This document shows positions 50,434 to 62,865 of a stretch of 64,000 nucleotides of DNA, in pieces. The notes beneath the pieces were generated by a model. It ran no database searches and was not told the DNA's origin. It saw only the letters and a list, made by a program, of their open reading frames with translations. Position 1 is the stretch's first letter. Each line of letters opens with the position of its first letter. The position numbers and the translations under genes were made by a program. The stretch spans positions 4,550,160 to 4,614,159 of the forward strand of contig NC_092465.1 of assembly GCF_047495875.1 (NCBI RefSeq), in the 5' to 3' direction. The stretch is from Pithys albifrons albifrons. Lineage: Eukaryota > Chordata > Aves > Passeriformes > Thamnophilidae.

Positions 50434-53400
50434 CTACTTGAAAATTAGTTGCATACAGGATGAGGAATTTCTACAGTGTGGCAGGTTTACCCCAAAAATG
50501 TCCTCAGATATTCCTCTGCACTGCATTACAAAAGCCTGAAAACAGTTTATTACAGCTTTGCTAAAGAGAGCACCATAATTTTGATGCCTTAAGAGTGATT
50601 GTTAAAACACCTCACAGCAGGTTATTCCAAACTCTTATCAGTCAATACCTAATTTTGTTCTGTATCACACATAAGTATTACTATTTTCAAGCCTCTCAGA
50701 GCAGAGATAAGATGCAGCATCCACCAAGTGAGGGCCTGGCCTCTCAGTCAAGCTCTCAGCTTCACCACAGGCTTTTTCTACGGTTCTTGTAGTGCAAAAG
50801 ATCTATAAATACCACCAATGAAACCTCTTACATGTCTTCCAAGTATAAGTCTTAGAGATTTCACTGCTGGAGTAATACCCTGCTTCCTCCAGAAGGTTAT
50901 TTTAGTGGAAAAAAAATATATGTATGTTCTGCTAAAAAACCTCAGTGCCACAGCAAGCACTCCTTGTGAAATCAGAAACTACTGAGAGCTGCAGTGACAC
51001 CATTCATGATTGTGCTGGGGGTGAAGTGGCTGCTCATCACAAAGAACAGCAGAGGTACAAGGCCAGGTTTCCTGCTCCTGCAGAAGACACTGCTCTGCAG
51101 AGGAGCTGCTTCCCATCAGGAATCTGCAGTGCCCCTGTGCACAAACCAATAGCATCATGGGCTCCATGGGAAAATTGGTACTGAATTAAAATACCACTGA
51201 GAATTAAAAAAATGAAAGAACTCTGGGAGAATATTCATGATAACAGTCACATATGTATGCAGAAAAATTGATTTTTTAAAAAATCTATGTTTTAGAATCA
51301 TCTCAGTCATAAGCAGGGGGTCAGTTTTAAAAGTCTGATATCAAATGCTGGAGCAATTAACAGTGTGTTGTGAAAATCCCATTCTCTAATCCACTGTTTC
51401 CCCTCACTGTAAGGACAAATGTGATTAGCAGGGAACACACATCTGAATAAGAACATTTTCTAATTATTCATATGCCTATAAATGATTTCTGGTGGCTTGT
51501 AACATGACAAAAACTGAAGATGAACAGTACATTCCACTGGGAAAAGAGAGCAAATTCTTCCCTGTTTCCCTTGAAATTAAACTTTTGGCCTTGCTATGGC
51601 AAAGAAGTAAAATTGAACACAGTTTTATGAAGATGTAAGATCTTCTCTTGTCTTGGCTGATACTTCCAGCAGATCTTTTGTGCCAGCACCAGCAATCAAG
51701 CTGTTTAGAAATTAATTTCTTCCTTTTTTTTCCCTTTAATGTACATTAATTTTCAGATTATCATCCCACCCACTATAAGGTCACTCAAAAATAGGACTGA
51801 TGGTATATGTGGGAGGCACCTGGATGTCTGCACAGACAGAAGAAGGAATGATATATTCATTGCTTACTTGGACCTTTCAAACTAGTTGCAAACTTGCAGT
51901 CTGATTTATCCTCATCTGAGGTAACATAGATGTCCATATTACACAAAGCCCCATGCAATCTTTCATGGTGTGTTTGTACCTGTTAACTGCAGTGCAAACC
52001 CCACAATGTAATAAAACAAATTGGTTCTGTCTGAAAATGGGTGAGACAAACTTGTTAGGGAAGATGAAAATCTCTGCGTTTCACTCAGAAACAAGCTTTG
52101 TCATAAATACCAAAAAATCTTGTTTTCTAATAGAACTGTGATACAAGTTAATATATTTCATTTCTAGGTGACACATGGAGCAGTAGAAAATCCAATGTGT
52201 CCCCATGGCAAACCTACAACTGGAAGATGCAATGTTTATTTTTGATGCAGTTTTACCTACACAGGAATCAAGCTCAATCCAGCCCCAGCTGAGACTTAAC
52301 TCAGTCACAGCCTTTGTTACAGCAGTCCACAAAATAAATTATATCATACCAGTATTGCCATTAAATTATGGTTTATAGTTTTGAGGTGGCAGTGCTAAAT
52401 AAATATTTATTAATTTCTTAGTATAGTGATGCTGAATAGTGGTTATTTTACAGTTTGTTTTGTCCAATAATCAGATTAATTTGCAGATGGAAATATTAAA
52501 CTTCTTTTCCTGTTCTCTTTCATAGAAGAACATCTTTTTTGTCCAAATAATTAGCCTATGCTGAGATAGCTTTAAAATTTCTATAGCCAATTTTAGAAAA
52601 ATGGTCCAAATGTATGCAGTTATTAAAATAACATTAAACGCTTTAATAATCATTTTTGGTCAGAACACACATGTTATAAATAAATTGAAATGCTGTATTA
52701 ACATTAAATTAAAAAAAAAAAGAAAAATCAGAGTCAGCAAGAAAATTAGGTATCTTTCCAAACTGCATTGCAATTTTTAAATTCACTGATAAGATTTTCC
52801 TGGAAGTGATACTTAACCTTTATATGTCGTGATCTTGGAATGGCAAGGCCTACACTTATATGGCCAGGCCAATTATCTGCAATTAAGCAATAAATGTTCA
52901 AGGCTTGTTCAGTGCTGGTATAAATTCCCCAGATTTTTACTATACCTGCAGAAATACAGTAAGAGTTAAAAAACAGAATCACCTTCCACACCTTTATGCA
53001 ACTTCACCATTTAATACCTCTCATTTAGATGACTTTTTTTTTTTTTTTGAGGTTTTACAGCAGCTTTAAAGAAGAAAACTGCTTGGCTATCCTAATTTGG
53101 AATAGAAAGCATATTGCTCTAATGCCTTGCAGGGTTGTCTTAACTACCCAACATCGATATTTCTTCGAGACAACGACCATATAAAAGATTAACATGTGGA
53201 GTGTGTTCATTGTAAAACACAAAAAATTATTGAAGCAGTTCATTTTTTTAAGTTTACTATAAAGGATTACAATCAGCTACCCTGCAGGAACAATAGGAGT
53301 ATATCTGCAACAGGGTTTACTCACACGGTTCCTTTGGGTTTGTTATTGAAGAGGTAGATGAAATGGATCTAACAGAGACACATGCTGAGAGTTTTTTCAA

Positions 53401-54279
53401 GATGCATCAAAGATGTTATTTAATTTTTCTCAGAAATAACATATTCCGCTGAAGTGATTTCATTGAACAAAAGGCATTAGTTACAAAGGTATAAAATGAG
53501 GACTACCAGGCTACTCTGGACACAATAGAAAACATCAAACAGGTGAGAGAAAAGTGAGACACAGTGCTCTTCTCACTGATTTTCACTGGGTGTGTATGGG
53601 CCTCATGTCACATTCTGTTTATAACACAATCCCAGCATCCACAGAAGTTTCAGGATTCCCAGAAATGCTGTTATGCTTTCCTTGACCCCCCCAAAAATGT
53701 TTTGTGTGTAGGGAAAGCAATACAGGAAAAATAAACCACAAATTACATGACAAGATGCTGCATGGCATTTACTACCATCTGATGTGCCCTCTAAGCACAC
53801 TCATTCACTTATTCCTCCAATATTTTTCCCAAAGTGAGTCTTGCAAAAAATAATGAAGTAATAGACCCTGGTAACTATGTCTCTTCCTTACTAACTGGTG
53901 TGATCAATCATTTTTTGTATCACTGTTTATACACAGATAGTTCTTTTAACCAACGCATTTCTTTACCCAATTGCAGGACCAGATCAGTCCTGCTTTATTA
54001 CTATCACAGTCACTGGAGTACAGCTGGGTGATGCTTCCCAGCCCAAAGACACCAAATTAAATGATCAAAGGCTTTGAGGCTAGACAGGCCACAACAGCAC
54101 AACAAAAGACACCAAGGACCCTTAGAGAAGCCCAAAGCTATTTGCTAGTGAGTAGGAAATACCCATACAAGGAGTCTAAGGAAGTCTGTCTTGATACAAA
54201 GATAGAAAAAGAAGAAAACCCTGGGTAGATCCAGCATCAAAGAAATTTCATCAGCTACTGACAGGAGGCAGAGAAGACA

Positions 54280-54370
54280 TCACAGAATCATAGAATTGCT
54301 GAGGCTTGAAAAGACACTTAAGATCATCAACCCAGCATCACCACCATGTTCACCACTAAACCACTTCTTC
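54280..54370 (-). mobile_element. CR1 LINE 3' fragment, worn
   Basis: The plus strand has CACAGAATCATAGAATTGCT, AAGATCATCAACCCAGCATC and an ACCACTAAACCA segment, as in the AAGATCATC-type CR1 subfamily. The right boundary is approximate. Confidence 0.8.
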
Positions 54371-56469
54371 AAAACCATGATGCAGAGGACAAATCACAGC
54401 TCCAGCTCACCACTGCAATTCACTGAGCTCAGAGTAAACAACTCAGATTTCTAAACTCACAGAGCCAGTGAAAGGGGTTGAGTCTCACCAAACATATTCT
54501 GAGAATCCTGACCTGCCAAACTTGCAGGAGACAATGTTAAAATATCCAAAATATTTAATGCTACTTCTTGCATGCATGTCCTGTGTTCTTTCTTGAAGTG
54601 TTTTCTGTGGTTTTTGTTGCTCTCTGTGTGTGAAATTCAGTGAATGTTGACTGGCACCAAGAAATCTGGGTTTAATCACCCGAAACAGGCAGAAAGCATT
54701 CCAAAGCACCAGACAGCTGGGCAAGGAAGAACACAGATTGCAGGATGGAGCCGCCAGCCACGATCCCCTGCCCTCCATCTTACTGACACAAGGGAACTCG
54801 CTGGACTTAACATTGACAAAAAAAAAATAGAAAACAATAGTACCAGCTGCCAGGCAGCCTCAGAGAAAATATCTCATTATTTACTGTAGGGAGAAATTGT
54901 TTATTTCACCTTTAAATATTTTCAAACATTTTAGGATTCATTGTTTCAAATTTGTTAAGTAAGGCTGTGAGGATGTAAATCTTGGCTGTTTTGTATTTAA
55001 AAACCCTTTGCTGACATGACTATACTGTGCTACAATTTTCCAAAGCATTATGAATAATTTACATGTAGTATATTCATAGAAGTATATTAAGACCATCCCA
55101 TAGAATCAGGCTTTAACATGACCTTAAAAGAGCCTATGTTTGTTGATTGGATGCTCCAAAGCCCAGAAGCTCTTGTTTTTCCTCTCAGTCAGAAATCCAT
55201 TGGCAAAGTAATATTCAAAAGATGTTGCTGACAGATCCCTCATTCTCAGTTGTGTCCTTGGTTTCTGAGAGGAGAATTGCTGAAATTCATGCACACCCAG
55301 GTCCTCCATAACCAGAGAGATGCACATATTCCAGTGCAGCCTTCCCAGCAGACATTTTTATGGTGGATAATTGAAAAAGGAAGGGCTCACATCTGTGCAA
55401 AAGCTTTACTACACTTACTGTAACTCTTTTCCCACCTCCACTTCTCAGTTTGGATGGTGAGCTGGAGAGACTCACACTCTTCTCAGTGGAAACTTTTTGC
55501 AGCATTTCAAAAGCAGCCCTTGAACATGTCTGATAACCACACTCCTCTCAGAGTCTCTGAATCCTTCCAACGAATTGCTTTGCCTGGCACTCAGTAGAGA
55601 TAAAACAGATTTGACTAAAACTCTTACGCCTTCTCTTCCCTGTTACCTTCTCAGGCTGTGCACTTTAAAAATGAAGTTGGTGCTGTAGCACGGGGATGAG
55701 TCTGTGATGGAAACGTGGGCCTTTACTTCTGAATGATGGAAACAGAAGTGCTTCCTTCAGCATTATTTAAGATCAATCATAAGAGCTACAAAGGAACCAT
55801 TTCCCACATTTGGCCTTCTTTGGCTCTACCTAAAAGAATTTAACAGTATTTTTTCTTAAATTTTATAATGAGACTAAAGAAACACAATACCCATACATTT
55901 AAACCAGAACCTTCTATTCAATATAAGTGATACAACTTAGGACACAGGGAAGGAGCTGCAATTTTAATGTGGCCTTAATTTCATAGATGACATTTGATGA
56001 TGGTGAGTTATTTTGCCATGCAGTGCTTTTATTCCTGAAGTCCTGGTAATTATGATAACAATTCTTATTAAGTAAATAAAACATCAGAAATATATATTTC
56101 TGAAATCTTTGTTGGAAACCCAATCATAATATCAGTGAGTTCATTGGGAAGTGGTTGGAGGCTTCCAAGGGCACCATTTTGTCTGAAAAAAATTATAATT
56201 TCTATGCAGTTATGTTTTCCTTATTCCTGGCCACTACATATAACAGCCTATAGCTGCATCACATCTACAAGTCACAGTGACAGCACTGCTCCATCAGAGT
56301 GTCATGAGAATTTAAAGTGCTCTGAGCTGACAATTTACATGGTTCTGCTCCCTTTCTTAAGCCAGCAGTAACACTCTTCCCTTTCCAAGATGAGCTGATG
56401 TGAGGAATTATAAAATAACTCCAATGTAAATTTCATATGCATCTAAACATATCTATCCAAACCTTAAGT

Positions 56470-56706
56470 TCTGCCAGGAGAAGTTTAGATTGGATATTAG
56501 TAACAGTTTCTTCACCAAAAGGGTTGTCAAACACTGGAAAAAACTGTCCAGGGCAGTGGTGGAGTCCCCATCCCTGGAAGGATTTAAAAGATGTGTGCAC
56601 ATGGCACTTGGGGCCATGGTTTAGTGGTGGCCTTGGCAGTGCTGGGTTAATGGCTGGACTTGATGATCTTAGAGGTCTTTCCCAACCTAAAGGATTCTGT
56701 GGTTCC
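56470..56706 (+). mobile_element. CR1 LINE 3' fragment
   Basis: It contains AGATTGGATATTAG, GTCCCCATCCCTGGAAGGAT, GGCTGGACTTGATGATCTTA and TTCTGTGGTTCCA. This subfamily uses GCAGTGGTGGAGTC rather than the GGCACAGGTTGCC box. It is the only plus-oriented copy in the right-hand flank. Confidence 0.92.
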
Positions 56707-59700
56707 AACACACCCAGTGAGAAGAGCAGCTTGCCCACAGTGGCTTTACTGGGTCTACAGCTCTTCCAGAAAACCTGGTAAAAAAGGTACAAACCCTGGC
56801 ACCTTTTTGTAATTCAGCATTCTCCACAGAGCAGGACCTGAGCATCCACAGAAGAGCTGCAGATCTCAGCCTCACATTGCCACCTCCTTCCCAGGCTGAG
56901 CATATCCCGAACAGGAAGAAAACAAAAGCAGAAAGCTGAAAAATCAGACATGAGTACTTCTGAAGAGGCATTATCACCCTGACCCACATCTGAAGTTTAA
57001 ACACTCTGACCACTGCTGTGGCCCCACAGCAATACCTGGGGGAGCTATTATAGGACAGATACACAAAAGGACAGAAAAAAAAATTGCAGACAATTACACA
57101 CTTGGCATTTCTTAATTCTGAATTGTTTACCTTCACAATTAAAATACTGTTTGGCCAATAGAGTTATTTTGGGTGTAATATATGTTTTATGAATATATAT
57201 GGAGCTGTGGTAGCAAAATCAATGCAAAAATCTCAAAAATACTTTAATTTGTTTCTTTTATTAAAGAAAGCCAGTTGATCTGCTAATCTCTGCGTGTATA
57301 GCTATTCATCTCATTTTAATGATCCCCCTTGGTTGTTTTTTATTTCTTTGTCCTGCTTTGGTCAGGCTCATGACCGATTCCAAACCATGAAGACCGTCCA
57401 TGCAAAGTGCCTGTGATGTGATGTACTATGTTTGAAAATATCAACATTAATAAGGATTTGAAGTTTTTTGTGTGTATCTAAAGCAGTTACATTGGGATTA
57501 TTTTCAGCAACTCCAGAACTAATTTTTATTTCTGTGATGAATATTGATTTCTTTTTCAAGACGAGATTTCTTATAGAATGCCTCCACATGTAACTTTTTT
57601 TTTTAAATAGGAATTTGCCATTGATAATATTTATAAATTTCAAGGACATTTCAGAGTTGTCAGCATGAAGCTGCCAGTATTGTCACTCAAGCTGAAGTCC
57701 TTTCTGACAACACAGCATTTCCCCCCCATATTACTGACAGATGTCTCAAGAGCGAGTCACCTGTTACATGCAGTGGTCGGTAGCTGACACTTTTCTGATT
57801 TTATATGCTGGAGCATTACTCCACAATAATTTAAAGTGATTTCTCTCTTGAATGGCTTTGAAACAGATAAAGCCATTTGTAACACAAGCCAGACAATTTT
57901 TACACTGTGGCAGCGCATCACACATCCCACATTTTTCTCTTCTGCAAGGGTTTTACTCACAGCAGGAACAAGACACCTATTTAATACCAGCCGGGGTAAA
58001 ACTCACAATTTTTTTGTGTTCAATTTACCAAGAAATGCAATGAGGTCCTAAACATTTAAAGTAAATGTAACCCACGTGGCTCTGTGTCTTGCTGAGCAGT
58101 TTGCCAATTCCAAGTGATGTCAGGAAGAAGCAACATTAAACTAGCAATGCTATGCATTGATTTTATGAAAGATTAAGCATTGCAAAATTGCAAGAGGAAA
58201 AATTCAGGCTTCAGAAATTTGCTTGACATAAGGGAGTGAGTGGTGGAGATTCATTAATCAAAGTCTATAAGGACTTTATTAATAACCTTGCCTTATAGCT
58301 ATAAAGGAAAACAATGATATTTTAAAACGTTTAGAACATTTAAGGTACCTGCAGGAATTGCCTTTGTCAGAAACTATATTCAGACTGCAGCTCTACTAAT
58401 AAGATGAAAATTGCTGATATCAGTTTGAGGAAAATATGAGTAATTTGGACAAGGATGTGCTTGCAACAATGCATAGTTAATGAAGGCATCTGAGAGTAGT
58501 TATTTGGAGCTTTCCAGGGCTGTGTTAGTGATTCAACATCATCTCAATGTACCAGACCACATTAAAAAAAGAAAAGAGCTGAAGTTCATCTTGTTTGCTG
58601 CCTTCAGTGACTTGTCATAGACAGCTCTTTACGTTTTAGTTCATGGGATGCAACCCAAATATTTAGATTTTTTTTTATAGCAAACTTATTCATTTTTATA
58701 ATTAGTCAATGAAGTTCTTGCAGCTAAACCTGTCTCATCTTAACTAATCTTGGCAGTGAACCCAATATTTTTGGGAAAACATCAGGTTTTATGGTTAAAG
58801 ATTAAATCTAGTCTAATTCTTAAAACTACCAAAATGTTACTTAGAAAGCATTTGAAAATAAGGTCATTTCCAGCTATAAAAGGATTTAGAAAGAAAAAAA
58901 TCCAGAGGAAAATGTACAACATTGGTGAATAGGTTATTGGAGAAATCAATTAACCAAAGTTTCTCCAGTGAAATTCTTATTCTGAGCCTTGATATATAAT
59001 TATTTTTTAGTTAAATAAGTAAATATATAAATGAACATAGACTGTTACGACTGTTCAGTGCAACAGAAAATATATGCTTTTGCAGTTTAAATAATGCTTA
59101 TTTTTCAGCTGCATGGCCCTACTCCTTTTAAATTTTACTGAAAGTATTCCTCATTCTCTGCAAGATTATTCTGCACAGCACTTGGTGAGGACCTCCACAA
59201 AGCATATTGTTTGAAAATAAATAAATATCCTCCACTTCAGTGGAGTCTTTTTTGCCTTGTGAATTCATGAAAGTACCTTTTAAAATATGGGGAGGTTTTC
59301 TTTCTTGAAAAACTTTGCTGTAAAACCACTAAATTACCTTTCCTGTGTGCCCCTCCACAACACTATTCAGTAAGAGCAATCAGGCCATATTTTCCACTCA
59401 TGCTTATGTAAATCACAAATAAATCATTTGCAGCCAGCAGGTGTGACCCAGTGAGAACAGGTTTCCAGCTGTTAAGCACAGGCTTCGTCAGGGAAGATTT
59501 GTTGGATTCTGTGGTTTACGCTAAACGCAAGTAAAGAGCAGATTTATCTTCGCTCCTGGTTTAGAGAACTCGCCTGGAATTCGAGGTTTTGTAACAGGCT
59601 TTATCACTTTGTTCTTCCCTGAATGTTCACAGTGAGCTAATTACTGTAAGTAGGAGTTGTGATCCCATTCAAACTCTGTTTCAGACCTTCATTCTCCCTG

Positions 59701-60526
59701 ACATCCTACTGTTGCCTGAGCATCCTCTTCGTTACCCTTGTCACACACAATAGTGGCAATTTACTGACAAACTGCAGAGCCAGGGAGAGAAATAATGTAT
59801 CCTCATCTTGCCATTCTTTTGCATTCATTTCCTCAAGGTTTAAGTTGAAATTCCCAACCCTGAGCAGCTTCAAATACCTGATCCTTCCACTGCAGTTATC
59901 CTACCATCTGTCTCCGAGCTGCCTTTTGCAGATTGTCCCAGGAATTGGCAGGGTTTGGAGAAGAGCCACAAGACATTGTGCCACAGGGTTGAAGGGCAGT
60001 ATCAAAAAACATTTTACATTTTCTGATGTCTTATTTATCCAATAAATATAACTTGTGGCTATTCTAAACATTTTTTATTTCTGAGAAAAGGCAAACAAGA
60101 CTGGGTTGGGTGAGGTTGGAGTTTATAGAGTCTCCCCACACAGTGACAGATGAATGCACATCCAACCTTGAACAGCCCAAGTGCATGCAAACACCAAATT
60201 TGATTTCTTCTCTATCAAATAAGACAGAGCATGCTGTATTCTTCAGGTAATCAGTGTTATCTACTCAAGCACTGATATATCTGATCTCCTAAACTCTGTT
60301 AGCTTGGCCTTTGGAAGAGCGTTGTCTGTGATTAGATAGTGGCTATAATGTGGTCAAATGAATGGCTGTATCAGTGCACGTACACAACTGCCTAGGCATT
60401 GATACTGGGAAAACAGGATCCCTCTGGGTCTGCATCCCAAAATCTGGGAAGAAGATAGTGGTCTGTTAAATAAAGTAACATCAGATTAAGGGGGACAGAC
60501 TCCACTTTCCCAGCTCTAAATTTACC

Positions 60527-60563
60527 AAAATTATCTAAAATTTATCTAAATTTATCTAAAATT
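60527..60563. repeat. Short tandem array, unit near ATTTATCTAAA
   Basis: Three adjacent imperfect copies of an 11-base TTATCTAAA-containing unit. Confidence 0.85.
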
Positions 60564-62039
60564 ACTCAATACAAAAAGAAATGCAGTATTGAATCCCACA
60601 CACGAAAACAAAAAGACTCTCTCCAGAACCTTCTGAATCACTGATTAATAAAGTTATAGACTGAAATAAACTGAGACATTATTTTTTTCCTTCAGTATGT
60701 AACTTTCTAGGGAATAAAACATAATCATTAAAAAAAAAACAAAACGTATATTCTTAAGCTCATATTTCCATTTAATAAAGGAGATGCATTAAGGGACTAA
60801 GGCCTTATTCAATCTAATCATCTTAATTACTTAATGGAATGTAAAACAGAAGCTAAACTTTAAGGTGATGGCTATCGGCAGTCCTGAGCTGCCACGGGCT
60901 TAATCGACTCCTCTCTGGACAACACTCATCAGTCAAAACCTCCTTGCAGGGCTGCACACCTGAATAGCTGATGGCAAAGTCAATGGCTGGTGCAGTGCTG
61001 AGCTCCAGGTCCAATGGTCTCACACAGACTTCAGGGCTCAGTTCTTGCATGCTGTTATAAGCTGCCCAGTGTAATTATATTTGATGTAACTCAGCCTGTC
61101 TTTGTGCTCCCTGTGCTCTCTTGGCCTCCACAGATCACCCTTGGGACATGGGGACATTTCACCAGACCTCGTGCAGAGTCAGGGCTTGGGTCTTGCTTCC
61201 ACCACCATCAGCCTTTCACTTTTATGGTATGGTTTAGTTTAAAAGACAATTAATTAAAATTTAGTGTCTTCTTTTATTAATAGGTACTTGAATATGTTTG
61301 GGTTTTAATATTAAAAAGTTATATTTTCCAGTAAAACAATACTTTTTTTTAATGTTTCTTTAAATGACTTTTTAAACAAGCATAGCAGTAGTAAGAATAG
61401 TGAGAGTTCAGCACTTCTTGACTCCTGGAATCAGGAATCATTCAGGCAAGTAAACTCAAAACAGCTGTGGTAATCGCCTGAAATTGCCACTTTTAATGAC
61501 ACAAATTATACCAGAGTGATGTTTAATGAAAGTTACAATTCCCAGCTTCTAGATGCAAAATTTAAAACATTCTCCTAAATTGTGTTGACCTCTTCTTGTT
61601 TAATACCCTGCTAATCTTTGAAAATTGGAAACAAATGCTTCAATTAAGACACAATTAATTGACAATTAATTCAACAATAAGCAGATGGCCAGAAAGAGCA
61701 TCCTGCTATTAAATGAATCAAATGTGAGAGGGAGCATTTGACCTTTCTTATGTAAAACTCCCCACCTTGAAAAAAATGCTTTTCTTGAAAAAAAAGAAAG
61801 CATGTGGATTTTTTTGTGTCATACTGTGCGGAGCTATAACTTTGAAAAATGAAAATAAAAAGCTTATTTACATCAGTATTTTGGTCTAGGGGATAGGAAT
61901 TGTGAATTAGGAGAGGAATAAGGAGCAATAGCATGCACAAGTGCGAGAGGATTTACAATAGTCTTGCACCCCAAGGCCTACTAGAAGAAAATAAAGCCGC
62001 CATTATCATCAAAACTGCAGATGATCTCATAAAGGGCTT

Positions 62040-62350
62040 GTCTACATGGGGAGGTCAGCGCAGAACAAGCTCAGTTCTGAATTTAAAGTGCAGCTGAAAC
62101 TTTGCCCGGCTCCCCGCGCAGGAGCCGCGGCTGCTTTGCCATGGTTACCATGGATGAGGCTCATTAAGGGGCTGGGGCAGGAGTGCACCTCTGATCCCTC
62201 TGCATTAACCAAAACCGGGCTAAGGCACTGGGAGCACAAAGCAAAGGTCAGGCAGGTACTTCTGGAGGGTGTAGAGGGGAACAGGGATGATTTACATCGT
62301 GTCACCTCTTCGCAGCTGCTCTGCAGGTGGGATGGGGCAGTTCAGCACCC
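62040..62350. promoter_or_regulatory. CpG-rich patch with X-box-like palindrome
   Basis: Several CpGs cluster within about 30 bases (CCCGGCTCCCCGCGCAGGAG region, 62105-62130). They are followed at 62139-62153 by CCATGGTTACCATGG, which contains GTTACCATGG on the plus strand and GTAACCATGGCAAA on the minus strand. The latter agrees with most of the RFX X-box consensus GTTGCCATGGCAAC. It may be a regulatory element or an orphan promoter. It directly abuts a CR1 fragment. No transcript can be shown. Confidence 0.3.
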
Positions 62351-62455
62351 TACAAGGGAAAACTCTTTTTACATCCATCTTTCTACACTTTCCCCTCTAA
62401 CTCCTCCACGCAAATTACCCTAAGGATTTATTTTTCTAGTTATACCTTAATCCAT

Positions 62456-62865
62456 ACATCATAGAGCCATGAAATAATTTGGCTTAGAAGGGACCTTAAA
62501 GATCATCTTTTTCCAATCCCCTACAAGAACACCTTCTGCTAGACCAGGTTGCTCCAAGCCCTGTCCAGCCTGGCCCAGAACAGTTCCAGGGGTGGGGCAG
62601 CCGCAGATTCTCTGGGCAACTCATGCCAGGGCACCACCATTCTCACAGGAATTTCTTCCCAGCATCCCCCCTATCCCTGCTCTAAGGCAGTTTGAAGCCA
62701 TTCCCCCTCGCCCTGACCCCCCAAGCCCTTGTCCAAAGTCTCTCTCCCACTCTCCTGGAGCCCTTTTAGGCACTGGAAAGGGGTCTCAGTTCTCCCTGGA
62801 GCCTCCTGTCATGCAGGCTGAACACCCCCAACTCTCTCATCCTTTTGCAGGGATATATGAGAGGA
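62456..62865 (-). mobile_element. CR1 LINE, longest fragment (about 410 bases)
   Basis: The minus-strand copy extends further 5' than the others. The plus strand shows GACCAGGTTGCTCCAAGCCC, TGTCCAGCCTGGCC, GGTGGGGCAGCCGCAGATTC and then CCTGTCATGCAGGCTGAACA toward the older 5' part. Open frames across it are CR1 sequence, not host exons. Confidence 0.93.

Larger units (their letters stand above)
45301..56469. other. Intergenic or 5'UTR-intron sequence, no gene recognised
   Basis: A/T-rich unique sequence with two CR1 fragments (49961-50084, 54280-54370), CAAA-type (46110-46141) and CCAA/A-rich (50360-50433) low-complexity runs, a 15-base T run (53034-53048), and a perfect 10-base hairpin at 49561-49583. 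No open frame here resembles a known protein. In human the gene 5' of KYNU is LRP1B at a large distance; no LDL-receptor-type cysteine-rich exon is visible. Confidence 0.6.
56707..62455. other. Distal 5' flank with small CpG-rich patch
   Basis: Mostly unique A/T-rich DNA. A short tandem array lies at 60527-60563. A locally GC- and CpG-rich patch at about 62040-62350 stands out against its surroundings. The 128-codon plus-strand frame at 59659-60045 and the 125-codon frame at 62046-62423 have no recognised similarity. Confidence 0.6.

Noticed and set aside
56687..57136. 149-codon minus-strand frame
   Set aside because: Its C-terminal end overlaps the CR1 fragment and the rest resembles nothing known.
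59659..60045. 128-codon plus-strand frame in the right flank
   Set aside because: No domain, signal or family resemblance seen; no splice or promoter support.
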